Source of the DNA: Gemmatimonadota bacterium
Lineage (GTDB): Bacteria > Gemmatimonadota > Gemmatimonadetes > Longimicrobiales > Gaopeijiaceae
Assembly (NCBI GenBank): GCA_029863525.1
Contig: JAOTVL010000028.1
Location: forward strand, 1 to 32,965
Direction of reading: 5' to 3'
DNA length: 32,965 nt
Part shown: positions 8,932 to 16,155 of the stretch, piece after piece
Layout of the letters: the number at the start of each line of letters is the position of its first letter
How positions within the stretch are numbered: position 1 is the stretch's first letter
Notes under the pieces: generated by a model
Database searches by the model: none
The model's input: the letters and a program-made list of their open reading frames with translations, nothing else
Told to the model about the DNA's origin: nothing
Position numbers and translations under genes: made by a program

Positions 8932-10172
8932 GTCGTGAAGGCTCCTTCCCGGGCGCACCAGTTCTGAATGCGTTCGAAGAACGTCTCGGTGTACTGCTCC
9001 ACCTCGTGCGCGGGGAAGAGTGCCGCGACCTTCTGACGCACCGCGTCCCGGCAGTCGGCGGTGCCGAACCATTCATTGGCGACCTCGTCGAGGTGCGACA
9101 GATGCGTCGCACAGAACTCCTCGAAGCGCTCGGTCGCGAATCGGCGGTGCACGATGGGCATCATCGCGTCCAATCGCTCGCGCATGGTCATCCCCTCTTC
9201 GACCGCCTGGAAGTACCTCGGCCATTTCATTGGCAACTGCTTGCGCAGCGTCGTGGCCGCGAACACGGACCAGCGGATGTTCGCGAGAATCATCCAAGGG
9301 AAGTGGTAGTGCAGCGACGTGACCTGCGAGTCGGGGCACGGGTTGGCGAAGTCGATGGGATACCAAACGCCGTCCTTATGGATGACTTCGCAGGAATTGA
9401 AGTCCCACGCGAAGAACGCGTTGATGACGAGCGTCATGTCGCGAATGAGCCTCGATTCGTCGTCATCCACGAAATTCTGTGTCATGGTGTAGCGGTCGTG
9501 GAGCGGCGCATCGAGGTCGTAGAGCACCAGACGGGTCTGGGGTCCGAGGCCGATACAGCGCACGAAACGGTCGAACCCGTGAATGGCCTCCTGCAGGTGC
9601 ATGACCGACGTTCCGCTTTCCTCATACGCCTTCTTGAGCTCGTCAGCGTTATCGATTCGGCTAACCGCCCGCCACCCACCACCGTCGTACGGCTTCATGA
9701 ACAGAGGGTATCCAACCTTCTCTCCGATCTGTTCGAGATCGAAGTAGCGCGCGTAATGCTGGAGGGTGTGGCGCAGGTCGGGCTCCCACGCGTCGTACTC
9801 CTTCGGGGGAATCAGCCATGTACGTGGAATCGGAAAGCCCAGGCGGATCATCGCGCAGTACGTCGTCAGCTTCTCCATCGACTGGACCGACCACGGGTTG
9901 TTGAACACGTAGACGTCGTCGAGCAGAATCGCCTTCTTGATCCATTCACGCCGGGGGTTATACCAGTGCGTGAGCCGGTCGATGACGACGTGGTGCGGGA
10001 CGTGCTCCTCCAGGTCGAACGGATCGATACGGAGGCGGTCGACCTCGAAGCGGACGGTGTCACCGCCCCACGGGATCGCCAAGTCGAGCTTGTTGAGGAT
10101 CTCCGTGTAGGCGACGGGCCAACATATGTCGGCCCCGAGCGAGAGTCCGATCTTTCGGGTCACTTCAGCCAT
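8928..10172 (-). CDS. ATP-grasp ligase, divergent type
   Basis: A 414-residue ATP-grasp protein not closely like the three paralogues farther along. Lys160 in VGYPLFMKPYDGGGWRAV binds ATP, with the flexible Gly-rich loop next to it. LQEAIHGFDRFVRCIGLGPQTRL is the second ATP-binding strand region. CEVIHKDGVWYPIDFANPCPD (about 261-281) supplies the acidic and amide Mg ligands Glu262, Asp274 and Asn277. The N-terminal 90 residues (WPVAYTEILNKLDLAIP and VIDRLTHWYNPRREW) are a substrate domain, and about 100 extra residues follow the core. The ATG at 10172 has GGAGA upstream. Such enzymes couple an acyl phosphate to an amine or thiol; the partners here are unknown. Coupled to the next gene by GTGA. 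Confidence 0.82.
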   Translation of the reverse strand: MAEVTRKIGLSLGADICWPVAYTEILNKLDLAIPWGGDTVRFEVDRLRIDPFDLEEHVPHHVVIDRLTHWYNPRREWIKKAILLDDVYVFNNPWSVQSMEKLTTYCAMIRLGFPIPRTWLIPPKEYDAWEPDLRHTLQHYARYFDLEQIGEKVGYPLFMKPYDGGGWRAVSRIDNADELKKAYEESGTSVMHLQEAIHGFDRFVRCIGLGPQTRLVLYDLDAPLHDRYTMTQNFVDDDESRLIRDMTLVINAFFAWDFNSCEVIHKDGVWYPIDFANPCPDSQVTSLHYHFPWMILANIRWSVFAATTLRKQLPMKWPRYFQAVEEGMTMRERLDAMMPIVHRRFATERFEEFCATHLSHLDEVANEWFGTADCRDAVRQKVAALFPAHEVEQYTETFFERIQNWCAREGAFTT

Positions 10173-10210
10173 GTCGTCTCCGTGCTTCCATGTGTCTCGC
10201 TCGCGGCCGA

Positions 10211-11398
10211 CTACAGGTACACCCACCACTGGGGCCCCGGGAAGAGGAACGCGAGGCCCTCGCGGAGTCGGTCGCGCCAATTCTCCCAGTTGTGACCGTC
10301 ACGGGCCTCGACGTAGCGGACGTCCATACCGGTGCGCTGCAGGAGGGGTACGAGGGAGCGGTTTTCGTAGATGAGGGACTCGTAGGTTCCGCAGCTCACG
10401 AACACGCGTTCGCTGACCGCGAACGGGTCGGAGCGGTAGTCGTTGACCATATCGGCGATCGGATCGAAGATTGGTCCCCGGTCATGCCTGCCGACGTCGC
10501 TGAACGCGAAGGAGCCCGATTGAAGGAGGAGTCGACCGAACCTTCCCGGGTAGCGGATCGCGGTCGAGAGCGATGCTACCGCTCCCAGGCTTGCGCCCAT
10601 GAGTCCGCGTGCCTCGGGTGTGCCGATCAGCGGTAGCTCGTCTTCGAGCGCGGGAACGAGCTCCTCAGCGAGATACCGGGCGTGAGCGGCCGAGTCCCGG
10701 TACTGCTCCATGCGGTTCGGCGGATCGGTCAGGATGGCGATCATCCCCGGGATATCCCGGTTGTGGATGAGGTTGTCGAGCACGGTCGTGAGGTTGGCGA
10801 AGCGGTCATAGTCACGACCGTCGTGGACGACCAGCAGCGGGTAGCTGCGCGTCACGCGATACCGGGCTGGACGGTAGATCGAGAACCTCCGTTGACCCTC
10901 CAGCGCCTCGCTGTGAAAGACGCGCTCCTCGATCGACCCCTTCGAAACCGAGGGGTCTTCGTGGATCCAGCTCGGAACCGAGTAGCCGGAGGCATGACAG
11001 ACCGAGTTGGCTCCGAACGGGTCGTGTGCCAATCGCTCGTTGAGCGGATCGCGGACGAGACTCGCTTCGCGGCCCTCGTGAACCTCGTACTTGTACTCGA
11101 CGCGGGAGCCCTCGGGCAGTTCGAGCACATGGTACCAGAGGTCGGTCTTGGGCACGTGTGTGAGAGGCACGGCCGTCGGGAGCCCGTAGACCCAGTGACG
11201 AAGGGCGACGCGCGAGACGTTGCCCCGAAAGAGGAAGGTGCACTTCCCGCCCTCGACGATCGGGAAGTCGTGCTCGTCGACGAACGCGTCGATCTCGGCA
11301 GGAGACGGAGTTCGGTCGAGCACGAGGTCACCGATCGCGAGGCCCCGTGGGTCGACCGTCATGACGTCGGGGTCCGCACTCTCTTCGACCCACCTCAT
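10211..11398 (-). CDS. Esterase-fold hydrolase with N-terminal CBM48/E-set-like domain
   Basis: A 395-residue two-part protein. Residues about 45-130 form a beta-rich domain (CTFLFRGNVSRVALRHWVYG, then DLWYHVLELPEGSRVEYKYEV) like the glycogen-binding E-set/CBM48 modules of branching enzymes and enterochelin esterases. Residues 160-390 are an esterase-type alpha/beta hydrolase with RRFSIYRPARY, LLVVHDGRDY, the elbow G268-A269-S270-L271-G272 and His369 in ARDGHNWENW. Ser270 and His369 are the likely nucleophile and base. No signal peptide. The ATG at 11398 overlaps the S51-like stop by four bases (ATGA) and has a GGTGG upstream. The stop lies 38 bases before the next ATP-grasp gene. Acting on an ester carried by a glucan is a plausible inference only. 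Confidence 0.85.
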   Translation of the reverse strand: MRWVEESADPDVMTVDPRGLAIGDLVLDRTPSPAEIDAFVDEHDFPIVEGGKCTFLFRGNVSRVALRHWVYGLPTAVPLTHVPKTDLWYHVLELPEGSRVEYKYEVHEGREASLVRDPLNERLAHDPFGANSVCHASGYSVPSWIHEDPSVSKGSIEERVFHSEALEGQRRFSIYRPARYRVTRSYPLLVVHDGRDYDRFANLTTVLDNLIHNRDIPGMIAILTDPPNRMEQYRDSAAHARYLAEELVPALEDELPLIGTPEARGLMGASLGAVASLSTAIRYPGRFGRLLLQSGSFAFSDVGRHDRGPIFDPIADMVNDYRSDPFAVSERVFVSCGTYESLIYENRSLVPLLQRTGMDVRYVEARDGHNWENWRDRLREGLAFLFPGPQWWVYL

Positions 11399-12330
11399 GC
11401 TGCTGCCACCCAGGGAGACAGCGTACCGTCGGGGTGGATGAGGCGACTTCCCCGTCCGCTCGGGACATCGCCGAGGAAGTCCAGCCGGTCGCCGGCGTCG
11501 AGCAGTGCGCACCGATCCGGGGCGAGCCGCAGGGCGAGTCGCCGCATCCGTCGGACATCGTCGATGCGAAGGCGGTGCGCAGCGTCGGGCAGGGCTACGA
11601 CCCCCTGGATCAGCCCCAATCCCGGGAGGCCAACCTCGGCATTCCCTCGACCGATCGCCGGTGAGTCATTGTAGAGCACGACCCGACTGCATACGACCAT
11701 CGCGCCAGCAGCGCACCCGACGACGATACGTTGACGGAGCTCGTCGACGAGATCGAAGAGCGTGATGCGGTTGTGCAGCACGGCGGCATGCCCCCCCTCG
11801 ATGACGACGGCCTCGGTTCCTTCGAGGTCACGAAGGACCGCGTCCCGTGCGCGTACGACGGCCGGGCGCCGGGTGAGCTTCGTCCGCTCGCGAAAGTCGG
11901 CTTTCACCTCCTCGATTCGGCGAACGTGGTGGGCGTCGAGCCGCTGAATGGCCGCGAGAGCGGCGTCGCGTTCCGGCTGCACGATATGCTCTGGGCCGTC
12001 GTCCCGGAGGAGCTCCATCCACGCTTCGGCCGCCCGCTCGAGTTGACCGGCGTACCGCTCCCTGATGGCCCGGAGGTCACGCTGGGCGCGCCGGTGCTCT
12101 TCACGCAGATCCGTGTCTCGCGCCCAGATCGCCTCGGCGCGCTCGTACAGTCGGAGGGACACCATGCGGTCGCCGAGTTGGCTGTAAAGCCCTGCCAGGT
12201 CCGACTCCCACTCCTGCCAGCCGGCCGTGATTACCGCGACGGGGGCTCTGCCCACGAGCTCTTCGACCACGGCGCCGACGATGGGCTGCGGAGCCTGCGG
12301 TCCGAGAAGAACGACCTTCCGCTCGGTCAC
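11395..12330 (-). CDS. Peptidase S51/cyanophycinase-like protein with nucleophile replaced
   Basis: A 311-residue protein with a class I glutamine amidotransferase-like fold of the S51 type. The GG motif lies at AVVIEGGHAAVL (about 174-184), and the elbow at 205-209 reads G-C-A-A-G (VVGCAAGAMVVCSRVVLY). In peptidase E and cyanophycinase this is G-x-S-A-G; here the serine position is Ala207, preceded by Cys206. A later segment (GLGLIQGVVALPDAAHRL) keeps the family layout, with His252 where the base is expected. Residues about 45-155 form a charged helical insertion not found in plain S51 proteins. It may bind ligand without cleaving it, or use another residue. The GTG at 12330 overlaps the ATP-grasp stop (GTGA). 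Confidence 0.8.
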   Translation of the reverse strand: MTERKVVLLGPQAPQPIVGAVVEELVGRAPVAVITAGWQEWESDLAGLYSQLGDRMVSLRLYERAEAIWARDTDLREEHRRAQRDLRAIRERYAGQLERAAEAWMELLRDDGPEHIVQPERDAALAAIQRLDAHHVRRIEEVKADFRERTKLTRRPAVVRARDAVLRDLEGTEAVVIEGGHAAVLHNRITLFDLVDELRQRIVVGCAAGAMVVCSRVVLYNDSPAIGRGNAEVGLPGLGLIQGVVALPDAAHRLRIDDVRRMRRLALRLAPDRCALLDAGDRLDFLGDVPSGRGSRLIHPDGTLSPWVAAA

Positions 12331-13550
12331 GATGCCTTGACCCGAATCGTTTGACCGGTGTCGTCGAGCATGGCGCGCAGAGTGTCATAGTCGGGGTGCT
12401 TCATGCGCACCCACGCGTTCGCTTTGTAGCCCGCCTCGACTCCCTGGGTGGGTGTGCCCGGAGGCGGGAAGTGCGCGTCGAGGACCCACTCGCCGTACCG
12501 GTCCTGGATCTGCTGAATCCCCTCGTAGCCGGAGATGTGACCGTCGCGGTCGGGGCGCAGATTGATCATGCCGGCGGAGTAGCGCCGCGACGCCTTGCGG
12601 CCCGTGCGACCGTGCAGCATCGCCATCGCCCATTCGTAGTAGATATCGATCTCGTTCGCGGCGGCGTAGAGGTCCCACATGCCGATGCCCGGCGGGCGGC
12701 AACCGATCTCGGAGAAGCGGAGTCCCTTCGGCCCGTAGAACCACTCCATGTGCGTTGCCGATGTGTCGATGTCGAGCGCCCGATTGACCTTGCGCCCCAT
12801 CTCGAGAACCTCTTGGTACCCTGGCGCGCTGGCGAGGCGGTTCGTCGTGACGATCTGCGGCGAGATCCAGCGCGTCCTCATCGCCTCGAGAACGTTAGGG
12901 TAGTAGTGCGAGACGAACTCGTGAGCGACGCTGCCGCCGATCGTGATCGTGTCGAAGAAGCCCTCGTGACCCTCGATGAACTCTTCCACGGCGACGTTGC
13001 CGCCGTGGCCCACCCCCATATCGTCGAGTGCTCGCTCGAGCTCGTCGACGCTTCCCACCCTGTGGGTGCCGGAGGCGCCCGCGCCGGCGCGCGGCTTTAC
13101 GACAAGGGGGTAACCCACGTCTGCGGCGAAGGCCCGGATCTCTTCGCGATCTCCGCTGCCCACGGACCGGGCGCACGGCACCCCGGCTTCGCGCAGGACC
13201 TCTTTCATCGCGGGCTTGTCCCGGCACAGCCATGTCGTGCGCGTGGACGTGCCTCGAATGCCCAACGCCTCTCGCACCTGCGCGGCGGAGAGCATGTGGG
13301 CCTCCACGGTCGCCTCGAGCCGATCGACGGGGAGCCGCGCGTGGATGCGGCGAACGACGTCGGCCACGCGACCGGCGTCGACGACGGATCCGACTTGCTC
13401 GTAATGGAGCATCCAGCGCCGCAGGTCAGCATCGAGCGCTTCCTTGGGCCGTTCGCCGATCCCCGTGACCTGCGCTCCCGCCTCGTGAAGGGCGCGAACG
13501 AACTCCTTCTGATTCGCAGGAAAGCAGGGCTCGATGAATACGGCGTGCAT
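12327..13550 (-). CDS. ATP-grasp ligase, paralogue 1
   Basis: A 407-residue ATP-grasp enzyme of the biotin-carboxylase-like superfamily. A pre-ATP-grasp Rossmann-like domain covers about 1-110 (HAVFIEPCFPANQKEFVRALHEAGAQVTGIGE). CRDKPAMKEVLREAGVPCAR leads into the ATP domain, where Lys152 (VGYPLVVKPRAGAGASGTHRV) and the strand VAVEEFIEG bind nucleotide. HMEWF (Glu269) and FSEIGCRPPG (Glu281) hold Mg. It is homologous along its length to the proteins at 13685 and 14912. It heads the minus-strand unit and ends in a GTGA overlap. The ATG at 13550 matches the start of the other paralogues; the frame to 13730 is spurious. No Shine-Dalgarno is seen, and the start lies in a GGTCCATG context identical to that of the divergent paralogue. 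Substrates unknown. Confidence 0.86.
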   Translation of the reverse strand: MHAVFIEPCFPANQKEFVRALHEAGAQVTGIGERPKEALDADLRRWMLHYEQVGSVVDAGRVADVVRRIHARLPVDRLEATVEAHMLSAAQVREALGIRGTSTRTTWLCRDKPAMKEVLREAGVPCARSVGSGDREEIRAFAADVGYPLVVKPRAGAGASGTHRVGSVDELERALDDMGVGHGGNVAVEEFIEGHEGFFDTITIGGSVAHEFVSHYYPNVLEAMRTRWISPQIVTTNRLASAPGYQEVLEMGRKVNRALDIDTSATHMEWFYGPKGLRFSEIGCRPPGIGMWDLYAAANEIDIYYEWAMAMLHGRTGRKASRRYSAGMINLRPDRDGHISGYEGIQQIQDRYGEWVLDAHFPPPGTPTQGVEAGYKANAWVRMKHPDYDTLRAMLDDTGQTIRVKAS

Positions 13551-13684
13551 GGACCGCAGGGGGGCTCGGGTCGGTGGAAGGGCCCGGAAAGATAGCAATT
13601 CGGCTGCGCCCAGGTACCGCGCCGATTCGGTCCCGATACCTTTCGGGGCCCCGAGCCACCCAGCCGTCACACCCTGCCCGGTCC
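13551..13684. promoter_or_regulatory. Divergent promoter region between ATP-grasp paralogues 1 and 2
   Basis: 134 non-coding bases lie between two divergent ATP-grasp starts and should hold both promoters. TATCTT (minus strand, 13589-13594) is a weak -10 candidate for paralogue 1. For paralogue 2 nothing convincing is seen. The region includes a 12-bp perfect palindrome listed separately and a small inverted repeat CCCGA-6-TCGGG at 13632-13647. Confidence 0.4.
13643..13654. repeat. 12-bp palindrome, possible operator
   Basis: TCGGGGCCCCGA is a perfect 12-base palindrome located 31 bases before the ATG of paralogue 2 and 93 bases before that of paralogue 1. In GC-rich DNA such a palindrome can arise by chance. 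Its place in a divergent promoter makes an operator possible, but no regulator gene is present in the neighbourhood. Confidence 0.3.
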
Positions 13685-14908
13685 ATGAAATCCGTCGTCT
13701 TCGTCGCCCCGTTCTTCGCCGAGACCACACTCCGCTTCGTGAGCGCCGTGTCGAGGGTCGAGGGCGCCCGCACGACCCTCATCAGTCAGGATGCGCCCGA
13801 GACACTACCTCCCGCGCTCCGCGCTCGACTCCATGGCGCTGTGCGTGTGGCGAACGGACTCGATCCGGACGTCTTGGCCACCGCCGTCCGTGGGATCCAG
13901 AGCGCCGCAGGCACCCGGGTGGATCGGCTCCTCGGGACGCTGGAAGAGCTGCAGGTCCCTCTGGGGCACGTCCGCGACCGATTGGGCATCGCCGGCATGG
14001 GCGCCGAGGTCGCCGAGAACTTCCGTGACAAGGCGCGGATGAAGCGCATTCTGCGGGCGAACGGTCTCCCCTGTGCCCAGCACGCGCTCGCGCGATCGGT
14101 CGACGAGGCGAGCGCATTCGTCGATTCCGTGGGCTACCCGGTCATCGTGAAGCCCCAGGCCGGATCGGGATCCCGCGGCACACACCGACTCGGAAGCGAC
14201 GAGGATCTGGCCGGATGCCTTCGGTCCATGCCGCCGACTCCCGGGCGGCCGTTGATGCTCGAGGAGTTCGTCATCGGGGAGGAGCATTCGTTCGACTCGA
14301 TCGCCATCGAGGGGCGACCCGTCTGGTTTTCGATCAACGACTACCAGCCCGCGGCGCTAGAGGTGGTTCGAGAGCCATGGATCCAGTGGAGCGTGGTGCT
14401 TCCACGGGAGGTTGACGACCCGCGTTACGACGCCATCAGAAAGGTCGCGGGCGATGCCCTCCGCGCGCTCGGAATGGACACCGGGATGAGCCACATGGAG
14501 TGGTTCCGCCGTCCCGACGGAAGCGTCGCGATCTCGGAGGTCGGGGCTCGGCCCCCCGGTGCGCGCTTCGTGCACCTGATATCATGGGCTCACGACTTCG
14601 ACCTGTTCCGGGCTTGGGCCGACGTCGTGGTGCACAACCGCTTCGAGCCGAGACCGCGACCCTACGCGGCCGGGGCCGCATACTTGAGAGGGCAGGGAAG
14701 AGGGCGGGTCGCCCGGGTGCTAGGCTTCGACGAGATCCTGGCGGAGCTCGGCCCGATCGTGGTCGAAAGCCGACCTCCCCGCGTCGGTCAGCAGCCATCG
14801 GGGACCTACGAAGGGGAAGGGTTCGTGATCGTCCGACATCCCGACACGGAAACCGTACGCCGAGCCGTGGCGAAGATCGTCTCCACGGTACGGGTCGAGC
14901 TGGAGTAA
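13685..14908 (+). CDS. ATP-grasp ligase, paralogue 2
   Basis: A 407-residue homologue of the proteins at 12327 and 14912. The N-terminal domain (SVVFVAPFFAETTLRFVSAV) is followed by NFRDKARMKRILRANGLPCAQ. ATP is bound by Lys156 in VGYPVIVKPQAGSGSRGTHRL and by MLEEFVIGEEHSFDSIAI. Mg ligands are Glu272 (HMEWFRRPDGSVAI) and Glu285 (SEVGARPPGARFVHLI). The C-terminal part from about 320 (RPYAAGAAYLRGQGRGRVARVLG) is a conserved lid region shared with the other paralogues. The ATG at 13685 gives the same N-terminus as its relatives; the longer frame to 13574 is unsupported. It is followed after three bases by paralogue 3, so the two form one transcript. The substrate is unknown. Confidence 0.85.
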   Translation: MKSVVFVAPFFAETTLRFVSAVSRVEGARTTLISQDAPETLPPALRARLHGAVRVANGLDPDVLATAVRGIQSAAGTRVDRLLGTLEELQVPLGHVRDRLGIAGMGAEVAENFRDKARMKRILRANGLPCAQHALARSVDEASAFVDSVGYPVIVKPQAGSGSRGTHRLGSDEDLAGCLRSMPPTPGRPLMLEEFVIGEEHSFDSIAIEGRPVWFSINDYQPAALEVVREPWIQWSVVLPREVDDPRYDAIRKVAGDALRALGMDTGMSHMEWFRRPDGSVAISEVGARPPGARFVHLISWAHDFDLFRAWADVVVHNRFEPRPRPYAAGAAYLRGQGRGRVARVLGFDEILAELGPIVVESRPPRVGQQPSGTYEGEGFVIVRHPDTETVRRAVAKIVSTVRVELE

Positions 14909-14911
14909 CCG

Positions 14912-16129
14912 ATGAACGTTCTGATGTTCTCGCCCGGGTTTCCTCGGGAGATGCGCTATTTCACCCGCGGCCTGGCCGAGGTCGGCGCAAACGTGATTGG
15001 CCTCGGCGACCAGCCACAGTCGGCTTTGGAGGAGCCGGCGCGCTCGAGCGTGTCGATGCACGTGCAGGTCCGCTCATGGCAAGACGAGGACGCCATCCTC
15101 GGCCAGGTGACTGAGCTTTCCAAGAGGGTCCGGATCGATCGCGTCGAGTGCCTGTGGGAGCCCTACATGTTGCTCGCCGCGCGGATCCGCGAGACGCTGG
15201 GCCTCCCCGGGATGACGGTCCAGCAGACGGTCCCGTTCCGGGACAAGGAGGTCATGAAGCGGGTCCTCGACGCTGCGGGAATCCGGACACCCCATCACTA
15301 TAGCGCGACCACGTCCGCCCAAGTTGTCGAGGCCGCGGAAGCCGTCGGGTATCCGCTCATCGTCAAGCCGATCGCCGGAGCGGGATCGGAGAACACATAC
15401 CGGATCGAGTCGCGGGAACAGCTCGACGCGATCCTGCCGAGCCTACGCTCCGTGACGGAGGTCAGCGTCGAGGAGTTCGTCGAAGGCGACGACATGACCT
15501 ACGAGACCATCTGCGTCGACGGTCGCATCGAGCACTACAGCATCGGCACGTATATCCCTCGGGCACTCGACATGAAGACGAACGAGTGGATCAGCCCGAT
15601 TACGCTGGTTTATCGTGATCCCGACGACGAAGCCCTCGCGGCCGGAAAGGCGATGGGCGAGGAGGTTCTGAAGGCGTTGGACTTCCAGACTGGCTATACG
15701 CACATGGAGTGGTATCGGACCTCGGAAGGCGAGGCGATTTTCGGCGAGATCGGGGGGCGGCCACCGGGAGCATACCTGGTCGATCTCATCAACTATGCCT
15801 CCGACATCGATACGTACACGGGGTGGGCCGAGGCGGTCGTGCACGGTCGCTTCTCCCAGCAGGTGGATCGGAAGTTCAACGCGGCTTGGATCTTCAAGCG
15901 GGCGCGCGGTCAGGGCCGTATCCAGCGCTACGAAGGCCTCGAGCCGCTCCTTTCCGAGATCGGGCCGCATGTGGTGGCGATCGACCTCAACCCGATCGGC
16001 GCTCCGCGTCGGGATTGGCGGAACGTGCTCGTGGGCGACGGGATGATCATCGTACGTCACCCCGACTTGCCGTCGACGGTCGACATGGCTGGGAAGGTGG
16101 CGTCGCGGTTGGAGATCGTCGCCGGCTGA
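14912..16129 (+). CDS. ATP-grasp ligase, paralogue 3
   Basis: A 405-residue member of the same family. The N-terminus NVLMFSPGFPREMRYFTRGLAEVGANVIGLGD gives the substrate domain. PFRDKEVMKRVLDAAGIRTPHHY follows, and then Lys152 in VGYPLIVKPIAGAGSENTYRI. The last segment differs from the GTHR form of the other two, which suggests a different substrate grip. EEFVEGDDMTYETICVDG carries the second ATP strand. HMEWY (Glu266) and FGEIGGRPPGAYLVDLI (Glu279) hold Mg. GGAG lies six bases before the ATG at 14912, within the end of the upstream gene, which argues for co-translation. It runs toward the convergent glgB with 26 bases between stops. The product is not known. Confidence 0.85.
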   Translation: MNVLMFSPGFPREMRYFTRGLAEVGANVIGLGDQPQSALEEPARSSVSMHVQVRSWQDEDAILGQVTELSKRVRIDRVECLWEPYMLLAARIRETLGLPGMTVQQTVPFRDKEVMKRVLDAAGIRTPHHYSATTSAQVVEAAEAVGYPLIVKPIAGAGSENTYRIESREQLDAILPSLRSVTEVSVEEFVEGDDMTYETICVDGRIEHYSIGTYIPRALDMKTNEWISPITLVYRDPDDEALAAGKAMGEEVLKALDFQTGYTHMEWYRTSEGEAIFGEIGGRPPGAYLVDLINYASDIDTYTGWAEAVVHGRFSQQVDRKFNAAWIFKRARGQGRIQRYEGLEPLLSEIGPHVVAIDLNPIGAPRRDWRNVLVGDGMIIVRHPDLPSTVDMAGKVASRLEIVAG

Positions 16130-16147
16130 AAAGGGTGATGCCCCTTT
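16129..16147. terminator. Short hairpin between convergent ATP-grasp and glgB stops
   Basis: AAAGGG, loop TGATGC and CCCTTT form a six-bp stem right after the ATP-grasp stop. An outer pair GCTGAA/TTCAGC could extend it with an internal loop. It could end both converging transcripts, but there is no proper T-tract, so support is weak. Confidence 0.3.
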
Positions 16148-16155
16148 GAGCCGCT

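Noticed and set aside
13551-13684. Search for a short precursor peptide (graspetide-like) near the ATP-grasp genes
   Set aside because: No small frame with a leader and acceptor pattern is visible in the intergenic gaps. The ligases also have Rossmann-like substrate domains rather than leader-binding features.
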